10,030 nt of DNA from Pseudomonadota bacterium (lineage in GTDB: Bacteria; Pseudomonadota; Alphaproteobacteria; Rhizobiales; Hyphomicrobiaceae). Made by a program: the position numbers and the translations under genes. The stretch is from assembly GCA_023405815.1 (NCBI GenBank), contig JAEXXM010000030.1, positions 1-10,030 on the forward strand, read 5' to 3'. The notes beneath the pieces were generated by a model, which worked only from the letters and a program-made list of their open reading frames with translations, made no database searches and was not told the DNA's origin. Each line of letters starts with the position of its first letter. Positions within the stretch are counted from its first letter, which is position 1. Positions 1-7,600 of this stretch are shown here, one piece after another.

Positions 1-2
1 GC

Positions 3-242
3 CCGGAGTTGCTCGCTCTAATGACGCGTGCCTATGAGGCTGCTTGTGATGATCTCAAGGCAGCTGACGTAAACTTCGAACTGAGTGAGGCGGTAAGCAA
101 GATGATGGTGCTGCGCATTATCGTGGCGGTCTCGCAAGGGGAACGAGATGCCGACAAGCTGAGAACGGTCGCCTATGCCTCCGTCGCTCCAAATCCCGAT
201 GACCATTCGGCTGACCCCGCCCTGCTCGGGACGAATAGATGA
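3..242 (+). CDS. Small protein of unknown function, probably cut by the left edge
   Basis: The reading frame is open from the left edge to a TGA at 240-242, so the true start may lie outside the window. Internal starts are possible at 9 (TTG) and at 21 (ATG, with GGAG at 5-8 about 12 bases upstream, which is rather far). The visible part is about 79 residues, soluble, and looks helical. It contains the segment VSQGERDADKLRTVA, a 'GERD' pattern that I recall from short uncharacterised alphaproteobacterial proteins, but I cannot assign a family. It has no signal peptide or membrane segment. Its stop overlaps the czcD start as ATGA, so the two genes are probably co-transcribed and translationally coupled. 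The function is unknown, and a role in metal resistance is only suggested by position. Confidence 0.6.
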   Translation, partial: PELLALMTRAYEAACDDLKAADVNFELSEAVSKMMVLRIIVAVSQGERDADKLRTVAYASVAPNPDDHSADPALLGTNR

Positions 243-1141
243 GCGCGGGCCATCAGCATACTGATACTCGCGCGGCCAACGCCTTGGCTCTTCGCGCCGC
301 ATTGCTTCTCACTGGCACGTTTCTCATCGTAGAGGTGATCGGCGGCGTTCTCACGGGAAGTCTCGCGCTCATCTCTGACGCGATGCATATGCTGACCGAC
401 ACCCTTGGCCTCGTCATCGCCCTCGTTGCTATCAAGCTTGGTGAGCGGCCGGCGGATAGCCGGCGCACGTTCGGTTATCAGCGGTTCGAGATCCTGGCGG
501 CCGCCTTTAATGCGATCCTCCTATTCGCGGTTGGTGGCTATATTCTCTATGAGGGCTACAAGCGCATTGTCGAACCGGAAGCGATCCAGTCCGTCGGAAT
601 GCTCGTGATCGCGGCAAGTGGGCTGGTGATCAATCTCATCGCGATGCGCCTGCTCGCGGCGAGACAGGCTACCAGCCTCAATGTCAAAGGGGCTTACTTG
701 GAAGTGTGGAGCGATATGCTGGGATCCATCGGCGTGATCCTAGCCGCCGCGATTATCTGGCTGACAGGGTGGCTGTGGGTTGATGCGATCGTCGCCATCG
801 CCATCGGCCTTTGGGTCGTCCCGCGAGCATGGACGCTCCTCAAGCAGACGACGAACGTGCTCCTCGAAGGTACTCCTGAAGGCATTGACCTAGACGCTGT
901 CGCATCGGCACTGCATCGGGTCGATGGCGTAAGAGACGTGCACGATCTTCATATTTGGTCACTCAGCAGCGACAGCCCGTCCCTATCCGCCCATCTTGTT
1001 ATTGCAAATGGCGAGGACTGCGCAGGCGTGCGCCAGGCAGCTTCGGGCATGCTGGGCGCCAGATTTTGCATCCGACATGTCACGTTGCAGACCGAGGCGA
1101 CCGACTGCCGCGAAGGGGTTGAAGGATATGTGCATGCCTAA
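239..1141 (+). CDS. czcD: CzcD-type cation diffusion facilitator (Zn/Cd/Co efflux to periplasm)
   Basis: This 300-residue inner-membrane antiporter is expected to exchange cytoplasmic Zn2+, Cd2+ or Co2+ for H+. It has a short His-containing N-terminus (GHQH, residues 4-7) and about six membrane segments between residues 16 and 196. The metal site in the second segment is D47 with H50 and D54 (SDAMHMLTD). The fifth-segment counterpart is LEVWSD, with E155 and D159. The C-terminal cytoplasmic domain (about 200-290) carries the conserved HDLHIW at 235-240. The segment GAYLEVWSDMLGS closely matches what I recall of Cupriavidus metallidurans CzcD, so E155 in place of the His found in other CDF branches looks normal for this subgroup. 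Length is typical. The ATG at 239 overlaps the upstream stop (ATGA). A close relative such as DmeF is less likely because the long His-rich loop is missing. Confidence 0.93.
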   Translation: MSAGHQHTDTRAANALALRAALLLTGTFLIVEVIGGVLTGSLALISDAMHMLTDTLGLVIALVAIKLGERPADSRRTFGYQRFEILAAAFNAILLFAVGGYILYEGYKRIVEPEAIQSVGMLVIAASGLVINLIAMRLLAARQATSLNVKGAYLEVWSDMLGSIGVILAAAIIWLTGWLWVDAIVAIAIGLWVVPRAWTLLKQTTNVLLEGTPEGIDLDAVASALHRVDGVRDVHDLHIWSLSSDSPSLSAHLVIANGEDCAGVRQAASGMLGARFCIRHVTLQTEATDCREGVEGYVHA

Positions 1142-1223
1142 CCCTCGGCAGCCCAAATCGTATGGTAAACGTGCTCTTGCCGAGCAAACATCGCTCAGAT
1201 TCAAATACAAATATTGTTGCGGG

Positions 1224-1239
1224 TGGGCGACAGCGCCCA
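1224..1239. repeat. Perfect 6-bp inverted repeat in the czcD downstream gap
   Basis: TGGGCG and CGCCCA flank a four-base loop (ACAG). The stem is GC-rich but is not followed by a run of T, so I do not call it a terminator. It could be a weak pause or mRNA-end-stabilising hairpin behind czcD, or a protein-binding site. A second, shorter hairpin (TGCTC, loop TTGCC, GAGCA) lies at 1172-1186. Confidence 0.3.
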
Positions 1240-1244
1240 ATCCA

Positions 1245-1276
1245 GTTTTGCCAAAACAGCCTTTCTACTTGAATAT
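1245..1276 (+). promoter_or_regulatory. Possible czc operon promoter with overlapping palindromic operator
   Basis: GTTTTG-C-CAAAAC at 1245-1257 is a perfect 13-base palindrome around one central base. TTGCCA (1248-1253) inside it matches five of six bases of the sigma-70 -35 box. GAATAT (1271-1276) is a poor -10 box, but it lies exactly 17 bases downstream. The leader before the first gene at 1326 would be about 45 bases. The overlap of palindrome and -35 is the layout expected of a repressor operator. The regulator is not encoded in this window. The palindrome is directly visible; the promoter is inference. Confidence 0.35.
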
Positions 1277-1325
1277 GAGCGCCCTGATGCGCATTAGGCT
1301 AAATTGGAGTTTAGGACTCACGCCC

Positions 1326-1751
1326 ATGCGGTTCTGGCAGCGGTTCGTTGCCGCGATACTCTTGATAGCCTTCGTACCCGCCAGCATAGCGGCGGCGCTA
1401 CCGCTTGTTTATTGCTTTGGCGCGGACGGCCATCGCGGCATCGAGCTCGTTCAAAGCACCCCTCACCACGTCGATTCCGACGTGCAGCCGTCCGATCATT
1501 CCGAGCACGGCGCCGCGGTCGAAGCGGCTGAAGGTTGCATTGACTACAAGGTTACCTCACTCGCGGGGTTTGCGCCGCGTGGCATCGACCTCAAGTCGGT
1601 GCTCAGCAAGTCGCCCCCGATTGCGCCGGCAATCTTTGCGGACAGGAGCAGCTGGCGAGCGCCCCCTCAGGCGTCCCCTCGCACGTGCCACTCCGCCGCT
1701 TCCGTTGCTGAGCCGCTGGCTCTGCGCAGGACCGTCGTACTCTTAATTTAG
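1326..1751 (+). CDS. Small exported Cys/His-containing protein ahead of czcC (CzcI-like position)
   Basis: The predicted protein has 141 residues. It starts with a signal peptide (MRFWQRF, then a hydrophobic stretch to about residue 24, likely cut near IAAA/LP). Right after the cut comes YCFGADGH with C30 and H36. This is followed by a His-containing linker (H47, H48, H58, H61) and then C71 and C121. The C-terminus is LRRTVVLLI. The start at 1326 is chosen because AGGA (1313-1316) lies 9 bases upstream and because it places the signal peptide correctly. ATGs at 1275 and 1287 are in frame but would lengthen the N-terminus. The protein occupies the place of CzcI in the classical czcICBA order and has the same general design (exported, Cys and His after the signal peptide). 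I recall similar short proteins with a C-x-G-x-D/N-G-H pattern near alphaproteobacterial efflux genes. A periplasmic metal-sensing or metal-binding role is inference. Confidence 0.7.
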   Translation: MRFWQRFVAAILLIAFVPASIAAALPLVYCFGADGHRGIELVQSTPHHVDSDVQPSDHSEHGAAVEAAEGCIDYKVTSLAGFAPRGIDLKSVLSKSPPIAPAIFADRSSWRAPPQASPRTCHSAASVAEPLALRRTVVLLI

Positions 1752-1781
1752 CGTCTCCGAATCGCACTTGGGTAACGGCGA

Positions 1782-1825
1782 CCTCCCAGAATTGGAGGCC
1801 GTCAGCTGAGCTCGTATTTGGGAGG
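1782..1825 (+). promoter_or_regulatory. Possible RNA structure masking the czcC ribosome binding site
   Basis: CCTCCCAGA at 1782-1790 can pair with TTTGGGAGG at 1817-1825 (nine pairs, one of them G-U). That second segment contains the Shine-Dalgarno sequence of czcC. CCTCC at 1782-1786 can instead pair with GGAGG at 1794-1798, which would free the ribosome binding site. Two competing pairings around one ribosome binding site are the pattern of a translational switch or attenuator. Only the complementarity is seen; regulation is inference. Confidence 0.3.
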
Positions 1826-1829
1826 CAAC

Positions 1830-3188
1830 ATGGCAGGCCGTTACGGCGCCACAAGCCGAGTAATCGCGTTGGCCTCGACGCTGATCGTCGCCGGATGCGG
1901 CGGCGTCACGGAGACTGTTGTTACCGAACAGCCCGGGCGTGCTGTGACCTATGGGTGGCAGGCTTCGGCTTCGCCTCCCGAGATGACTGGCAGCACCTAT
2001 GCTCCGTCGGGCACCATCACATTTCGCGAAGCCGTTAGCCAAGCCGTTGCCTTTAGCCCGGCGGTCAAGGCTGCTCTTGCCGAGATTGAGGCCCGCCACG
2101 GAGACGCCTTCCAGGCATCGAGGCGTCTCAATCCCGAGCTTGCCCTCAATGTCGAGAACCTGCCGAACTCTGGAGGCCTCGCACAGGATGACTCAAGCGA
2201 AAGTATGCAGTTGTCGCAAACGCTGGAGCTGGGTGGCAAGCGACTTGCGAGGCTCGCCGCTGCGAACCTCGAAACATCGCTTGCGGGCTGGGACTTCGAA
2301 GTTGCCCGCCTCCTGGCGGCGACCGATGCCGCGCAATCGTTTGTCGATGTCATCGCTTCCCAGGAGCGCCTCGCCATCCTGCAAGATTTCGTCACCGTGT
2401 CGCAGAAGACTCGCGATGCCGTCGAAGCGCGCGTTAAAGGCGGCCGCGCCAGTTCGATAGAGCTTGATAGGGCGAAAGTTGCTGTCGCCCTGGCGCAAGC
2501 GTCTCGCGCCGCGGAAGAGGCACGGCTCGCCGCGGCCAAGGATCGGCTCTCGGCCCTGTGGGGCAGGGACCGCGCGACCTTCACCCGTGCGGCCGGAAAA
2601 CTTGGTCGCAATCGTAGCGCGCCGTCCCTGGAAGAGGTGAAGGCGTTTCTCGAGGGCAACCCCTCGCTCGCCCGCTGGAGCGACGGCATAGGACACCGCT
2701 ACGCCGTGCTTGAGGTGGAGCGGTCGAAAGCCATTCCAAATGTGACGATCGGTGCCGGCGTCAGGCGCTTCGAAACCGACGGCTCATCGGGTATGATCGC
2801 TGGCGTATCGCTTCCGCTGCCGTTGTTTGACCGTAATGAAGGCGCCATCGCCGCCGCGGAACACCGCATAGCCCGCGCCGAGTTCGACGCACAGGCCGCG
2901 AGGACGCAGCTGACAGGGACGCTCATCGGTGCCCTTGGCGCTTTGGCCACAGCTGATGCGCAAGCGAGAATCATTGAAGGCCAGGTGCTGCCTGCGGCGG
3001 AATCAGCCTTCAGTCGCACCCGCATCGGCTATGAGGAAGGCAAGTTCGATCTTTTGAACGTTCTCGATACGCAGCGCACGCTATTTGAAGCCCGCCGCGA
3101 ACTTGTGAACGCGCGTGCGGACTATGAGAAGGCCCGCGTTCAGGTCGAGGCCCTTATCGGCCGCGAGTTGAATGGCCTTGGCAAGTGA
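1830..3188 (+). CDS. czcC: CzcC-type outer-membrane channel lipoprotein of an RND efflux system
   Basis: This 452-residue protein is the TolC/OEP-family outer-membrane exit duct of the CzcCBA pump. The N-terminus is a lipoprotein signal with lipobox LIVAGC, so C23 should be lipidated. Two OEP repeats follow, at about 64-245 and 285-446. Recognisable family segments are LSQTLELGGKR (128-138), the PLPLFDRNEGAIAAAEHR region (329-346), and GYEEGKFDLLNVLDTQR (400-416). The Ala/Glu/Arg-rich stretches between are the coiled-coil helices of the periplasmic barrel. The ATG at 1830 is preferred over an in-frame TTG at 1818, because GGGAGG (1820-1825) lies just ahead of the ATG and the lipobox then falls at the usual distance. 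It is followed after 8 bases by czcB. Length and order are as expected for heavy-metal efflux operons. Confidence 0.92.
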   Translation: MAGRYGATSRVIALASTLIVAGCGGVTETVVTEQPGRAVTYGWQASASPPEMTGSTYAPSGTITFREAVSQAVAFSPAVKAALAEIEARHGDAFQASRRLNPELALNVENLPNSGGLAQDDSSESMQLSQTLELGGKRLARLAAANLETSLAGWDFEVARLLAATDAAQSFVDVIASQERLAILQDFVTVSQKTRDAVEARVKGGRASSIELDRAKVAVALAQASRAAEEARLAAAKDRLSALWGRDRATFTRAAGKLGRNRSAPSLEEVKAFLEGNPSLARWSDGIGHRYAVLEVERSKAIPNVTIGAGVRRFETDGSSGMIAGVSLPLPLFDRNEGAIAAAEHRIARAEFDAQAARTQLTGTLIGALGALATADAQARIIEGQVLPAAESAFSRTRIGYEEGKFDLLNVLDTQRTLFEARRELVNARADYEKARVQVEALIGRELNGLGK

Positions 3189-3196
3189 GTCAATAG

Positions 3197-4666
3197 ATGA
3201 CGCGAAGAATGAAACTGCTTACGGGCGTAGCACTGCTGGGCCTTGTTGTTGCCATCGGGTATCGTGAAGTATCGAAATCATGCGGGGGCGGTCAGGCCGC
3301 AGGCGCGCACAGCCATGAGGAGACGCAGGAAACGAACACCGAAGGATTTGGTACGCGCGTATGCGAAGCGGGGCTCTTCGCCGCACTTGGTGAGCGCATG
3401 GGCTTTAGTGCCTCCAACCCCACAGTCGCCAACCTTGAGGAAGACCCCGGACATCAGCACGGCGCACAAGAAGTTGACGGCCACACGCACGGCTCGAAAG
3501 CCGACGGCCATGACAAGGAGCCGGACGGCCACGAGCACAGCGCAAAGGAGCCAGAAGGTCACAGCCACGGCAAGGAAGGCGGGCATGGACACGGCGGCGG
3601 CAAGGAGGAAGAAGGCCTCATAAAGCTCACGGCCCAGCAGATCGCCGCGGCGGGAATTGAAACCGCAGCTGCACAGCCGGGTACCCTGGTGAAGGAAATC
3701 GCTGTTCCTGGCCGCATCGCCCTCAATGCCGATCGGCAGGCGGAGATCGTTCCGAGGCTTGCCGGTACTGTTGCCACTATCGACAAACGGCTAGGCGAGA
3801 GCGTTGCCAAAGACGATGTTCTGGCGAGGATCGAAAGCCGCGAGATGGCGGATGCGAAATCCCAGTACCTTGAAGCCTGGCAAGCCGAGGAGTTGGCCAA
3901 GACCGTGTTCGAGCGGGAGGAGCGGCTGTGGAAGCAGAAGGTGACGGCCGAGCAGGACTATCTCAATGCCAAGAACGCGTTTACATCCGCCAAGATCCAG
4001 CTGGATCTGGCGCATCAAAAACTTCACACGATGGGCCTCGAAGAAAGAGATATCGAGGCCGTGAGGGTGAAGCCCGCCAGCGAACAGTCGTTCCGGACGT
4101 ATGAAATACGCTCGCCCATTTCCGGCCGGGTCACAGTCCGCAACCTTGTCTTGGGAGAAATGGTCGGGACCCAAACAGAAATCTTCACCATCGCCGATCT
4201 GTCAACGGTGTGGGTCGACCTAGCGGTGCAACCTTCAGATCTTCCCTTCGCGAAGGAAGGCCAGGAGGTGCTCATCGAAGGCGGTGGTCGCAACGCAAAA
4301 GGCAAGATCGTCGCACTGAGCCCCGTGATCGATCCCGAGACTCGTTCGGCCAGGGCAATCGCCGAAATCGACAATGCCGACAGCGCTTGGCAACTGGGCG
4401 ATTATGTGCGCGCGCACCTCATCTCCGGCCGTCAGGGCGCTGACGTTTTGGTGCCGCGTGACGCGCTCCAGACCATCAATGGGCAGAAGTCTGTTTTCGT
4501 CGCACAGGACGGTGGGTTCAAGGCGCAGTCCGTCACGACCGGTGGCGAGGATTCCCAGCACGTGGAAATCGTCTCAGGTCTTCAGCCGGGCGAGCGCATC
4601 GCCACGAAGAACACGTTTGTGCTCAAGGCGGAGCTCGGCAAAGCCGAAGCCGAGCACGAGCACTGA
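3197..4666 (+). CDS. czcB: CzcB-type periplasmic adaptor (membrane fusion protein) with His-rich N-terminal extension
   Basis: This 489-residue adaptor links the inner-membrane pump CzcA to CzcC. A hydrophobic N-terminal segment (about 7-22) anchors or exports it. Residues 38-40 are HSH, and 85-133 form a His-rich stretch with GHxH units. The adaptor fold begins near 140 (IKLTAQQIAAAGIE). It continues with a lipoyl half-domain around 182-215, a helical hairpin (about 217-290), the second half-lipoyl segment SPISGRV (306-312), and a beta-barrel with DLSTVWVDLAV (334-344). The membrane-proximal domain runs to about 478, and the chain ends in HEH. His-rich N-termini are known in heavy-metal adaptors and fit periplasmic metal capture. 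The Shine-Dalgarno signal is weak (AAGTGAG, 3183-3189), so translation is probably coupled to czcC, whose stop is 8 bases upstream. An in-frame ATG at 3209 is an alternative start. Cys29 and Cys56 lie in a segment I do not recognise. Confidence 0.92.
   Translation: MTRRMKLLTGVALLGLVVAIGYREVSKSCGGGQAAGAHSHEETQETNTEGFGTRVCEAGLFAALGERMGFSASNPTVANLEEDPGHQHGAQEVDGHTHGSKADGHDKEPDGHEHSAKEPEGHSHGKEGGHGHGGGKEEEGLIKLTAQQIAAAGIETAAAQPGTLVKEIAVPGRIALNADRQAEIVPRLAGTVATIDKRLGESVAKDDVLARIESREMADAKSQYLEAWQAEELAKTVFEREERLWKQKVTAEQDYLNAKNAFTSAKIQLDLAHQKLHTMGLEERDIEAVRVKPASEQSFRTYEIRSPISGRVTVRNLVLGEMVGTQTEIFTIADLSTVWVDLAVQPSDLPFAKEGQEVLIEGGGRNAKGKIVALSPVIDPETRSARAIAEIDNADSAWQLGDYVRAHLISGRQGADVLVPRDALQTINGQKSVFVAQDGGFKAQSVTTGGEDSQHVEIVSGLQPGERIATKNTFVLKAELGKAEAEHEH
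3443..3595 (+). repeat. Degenerate in-frame repeats encoding the His-rich region of CzcB
   Basis: GACGGCCA occurs at 3476, 3503 and 3524, and the diverged form GAAGGTCA occurs at 3554. The spacings of 27, 21 and 30 bases are all multiples of three, so each copy encodes the same Asp/Glu-Gly-His. The protein repeats are KEPDGHEH, KEPEGHSH and KEGGHGH, with further GHQH-like and GHTH pairs upstream. The pattern suggests growth by in-frame duplication with selection for His spacing. Confidence 0.7.
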
Positions 4667-4678
4667 GGGAGAAGAGCA

Positions 4679-7600
4679 GTGATTGAGCGTATTCTCGGCT
4701 TCTCGATCAGTCAGCGGTTCCTCGTCGTGCTTGCCGTCGCGGCAATCGCGGCGTTCGGCATCAAGTCGCTGTCGCAGCTGCCGATCGACGCTGTCCCCGA
4801 CATCACCAATAACCAGGTGCAAATCAATACCGAGGCGAACGGGCTATCGCCGTTCGAGATTGAGAAGAACGTCACTTATCCGATCGAGACGGCGCTCGCC
4901 GGTATACCTGGGCTCTCCTATACGCGCTCGCTGTCGCGCAACGGATTCTCCCAGGTAACCGCCGTCTTCGAGGACAATGTCGATATCTATTTTGCCCGCA
5001 CGCAAGTGGCCGAGCGCCTCGCGCAAGCAAAAGGCAGTCTGCCCGCCGGTGCGGAGCCCCGCATGGGCGCCGTGTCGACCGGCCTCGGCGAAGTCTACAT
5101 GTGGACGGTGCATTACAAGCACCCGGAAGGCAAAGGCGCCGATATTCGAGATGGACAGCCCGGCTGGCAGAGCGACGGAAGCTATCTGACGCCGGAGGGG
5201 CTACGTCTCACAAAAGACTTCGAACTCGCCATGTACCTGCGCACCGTGCAGGACTGGATCATTCGGCCGCAGCTCAAAGGGCTCCCGGGAGTTGCAGAAG
5301 TCGACGCCATCGGCGGCTTCAAAAAGCAGTATCAGGTTCAGCCCGATCCGGAAAAGCTCCTCGCATTTGGGCTGTCCTTCCCCGACGTGATCGCGGCGCT
5401 CGAGCGCAACAACACCAGCATCGGCGCCGGTTACGTCGAGCAGCGCGGGGAATCCTATGTCGTGCGCGCCGACGGGCGGCTCGAGACAACGAAGGATATC
5501 GGCAACGTCATCCTCGCCAACAAGAATGGCGTTCCCGTCTACCTGAAGGATGTTGCTGAGGTTGGTCTGGCGCGCGAACTGCGAACCGGCGCCGCCAGCG
5601 AGAACGGCAGCGAGGTTGTCGTCGGCACCGCCATGATGCTCAAGGGCGGCAACAGCCGCACCGTCTCCGAAGCCGTCGATGAAAAGCTCAAGGTCATCAA
5701 CAAATCCCTGCCGCCAGACATTGCGGTGCAGACGGTTCTCAATCGCACGCTGCTCGTCGACGCCACGATCAAAACCGTCTCCAAAAACCTCGCCGAGGGC
5801 GCGCTGCTCGTGATCGTGGTGCTGTTCCTGATGCTCGGCAATTTGCGGGCGGCGCTGATCACCGCCCTCGTCATCCCGATTACCATGCTCATGACGGCCA
5901 TCGGCATGCTGGAAAGCAAGATCTCCGCCAATCTCATGAGCCTCGGCGCGCTCGACTTCGGCCTCATCGTCGACGGCGCGGTCATTATCACGGAGAACGC
6001 CATACGTAAGCTGGCCGAACGCCAGCATCACAAAGGGCGGTTGCTCACCCTCGATGAGCGCATGCATGAGGTGATGGTCGCGAGCAAGGAGATGATCCAG
6101 CCCTCCGTGTTCGGCCAGATCATCATCATCACCGTCTATATCCCCCTGCTGACGTTCACCGGCGTCGAAGGCAAGATGTTTGAGCCGATGGGGCTCACCG
6201 TCATCATCGCGCTGGTCTGTGCCTTCATCCTCTCGCTGACGTTCGTGCCGGCCATGATCGCCATTTTCATCTCCGGCAAGGTGGAGGAGAAGGAGAACTT
6301 CTTTATCCGCGTCGCCAAGAGCCACTACGCGCCCATGCTGCGGGCGGGGCTCGCCGATACGGGCTTCGTCATCATCCTCGCCATCTTGTTCTTCGCCCTG
6401 GCGCTGTTTCTCTTCACGCGTCTGGGCCAGGAGTTCATTCCGACACTTGATGAGAAGAACCTGGCGATGCACGCCATGCGCATTCCCTCGACGTCCCTTA
6501 CGCAGTCGACGGACATGCAGTTAAAGGTCGAAGCAGCCGTGCGGAAGTTTCCTGAAGTGGCGTTCGTCTTCTCGAAGACGGGCACCGCAGAAATGGCGTC
6601 GGATCCGATGCCGCCGCACGTCTCTGATACGTTTATCATCCTGAAGCCTCACGATGAATGGCCGGATCCCAGCGAGACAAAAGCCGAGCTGATCGACCGC
6701 ATCGCGCAGGCCGTGGGTCAGCTTCCCGGGAACAACTACGAATACACCCAGCCGATCCAGATGCGCTTCAATGAGCTCATCGCCGGCGTGCGCAGCGATG
6801 TCGCGGTGAAGGTGTTCGGCGACAAGTTCGAGGAACTGGGCAGTACGGCAAACAAGATCGCCTCGGTGCTGCGCTCCGTACCCGGTGCCGCCGACGTCAA
6901 GGTTGAACAAATCAGCGGCCTACCCATGATGAATGTCAAGCTCGACAAGGCGGCCATCGCACGCTACGGCCTGAACGTCGGTGACGTCCTTGACGTTGTC
7001 TCCATCGCGGTGGGCGGACGCGAAACCGGTGTCGTGTTCGAGGGCGACCGGCGGTTCGACATCATCGTTCGTCTCCCTGACCGTCTGCGCGGCAATCTCC
7101 AGACGCTGCAAAACCTCCCCGTCGCTATTCCGACTGCCGGTGCCGGGCGGCCGAACTTCGTGCCGCTAAAGAGCTTGGCGAGCTTCAACATTGAGGAAGG
7201 TCCCAACCAGATCAGCCGCGAGAATGGCAAGCGGCGCGTCGTCGTTCAGGCCAACGTCCGCGGCCGTGACATCGGCTCGTTCGTGCAGGAGGCACAGGCG
7301 AAAATCGATGCTCAGGTTAAGATCCCGGCGGGCAGCTGGATCACGTGGGGCGGGCAGTTTGAAAATTTGCAGGCGGCGCAAAGCCGATTGCTGATCGTCG
7401 TGCCAGCGTGCTTCTTTGTTATCTTCCTCATGTTGTTCACGGCGCTTAGGAGTGTGCCTCAGGCGCTGCTTGTCTTCTCGGGCGTCCCGCTCGCCGTGTC
7501 GGGGGGCATTTTCACCCTGTACTTCAGCGGCATGCCGTTTTCGATCTCGGCGGCCGTGGGCTTCATCGCGCTCTCCGGAATTGCCGTCCTCAACGGCCTC

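Noticed and set aside
712..717. Glu instead of His in the second metal site of CzcD as a functional defect (codon for E155 lies at about 701)
   Set aside because: The LEVWSD form agrees with what I recall of the reference CzcD, so it appears normal for this subgroup.
1224..1239. GC-rich hairpin behind czcD as an intrinsic terminator
   Set aside because: The stem is only six pairs and is followed by ATCCAG rather than a T run.
996..1325. Upstream extension of the small gene at 1326, overlapping the end of czcD
   Set aside because: The same frame is open from 996, but starting there would place about 110 unrelated residues before a clear signal peptide. A ribosome binding site supports 1326.
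1997..2689. Minus-strand open frame of 230 codons inside czcC
   Set aside because: It overlaps a clear outer-membrane channel gene. The Ser/Arg/Ala-rich composition marks it as a reverse-frame shadow.
3476..3561. Spaced GACGGCCA repeats as a CRISPR-like or mobile-element repeat
   Set aside because: The copies are short, in frame, irregularly spaced in multiples of three, and fully explained by the His-rich coding sequence of CzcB.
5201..6472. Long open frame of 423 codons on the minus strand inside czcA
   Set aside because: It runs antisense to a fully conserved RND pump. Its translation is rich in Asp, Glu, His and Arg in the way typical of reverse frames of GC-rich genes, with no recognisable domain.
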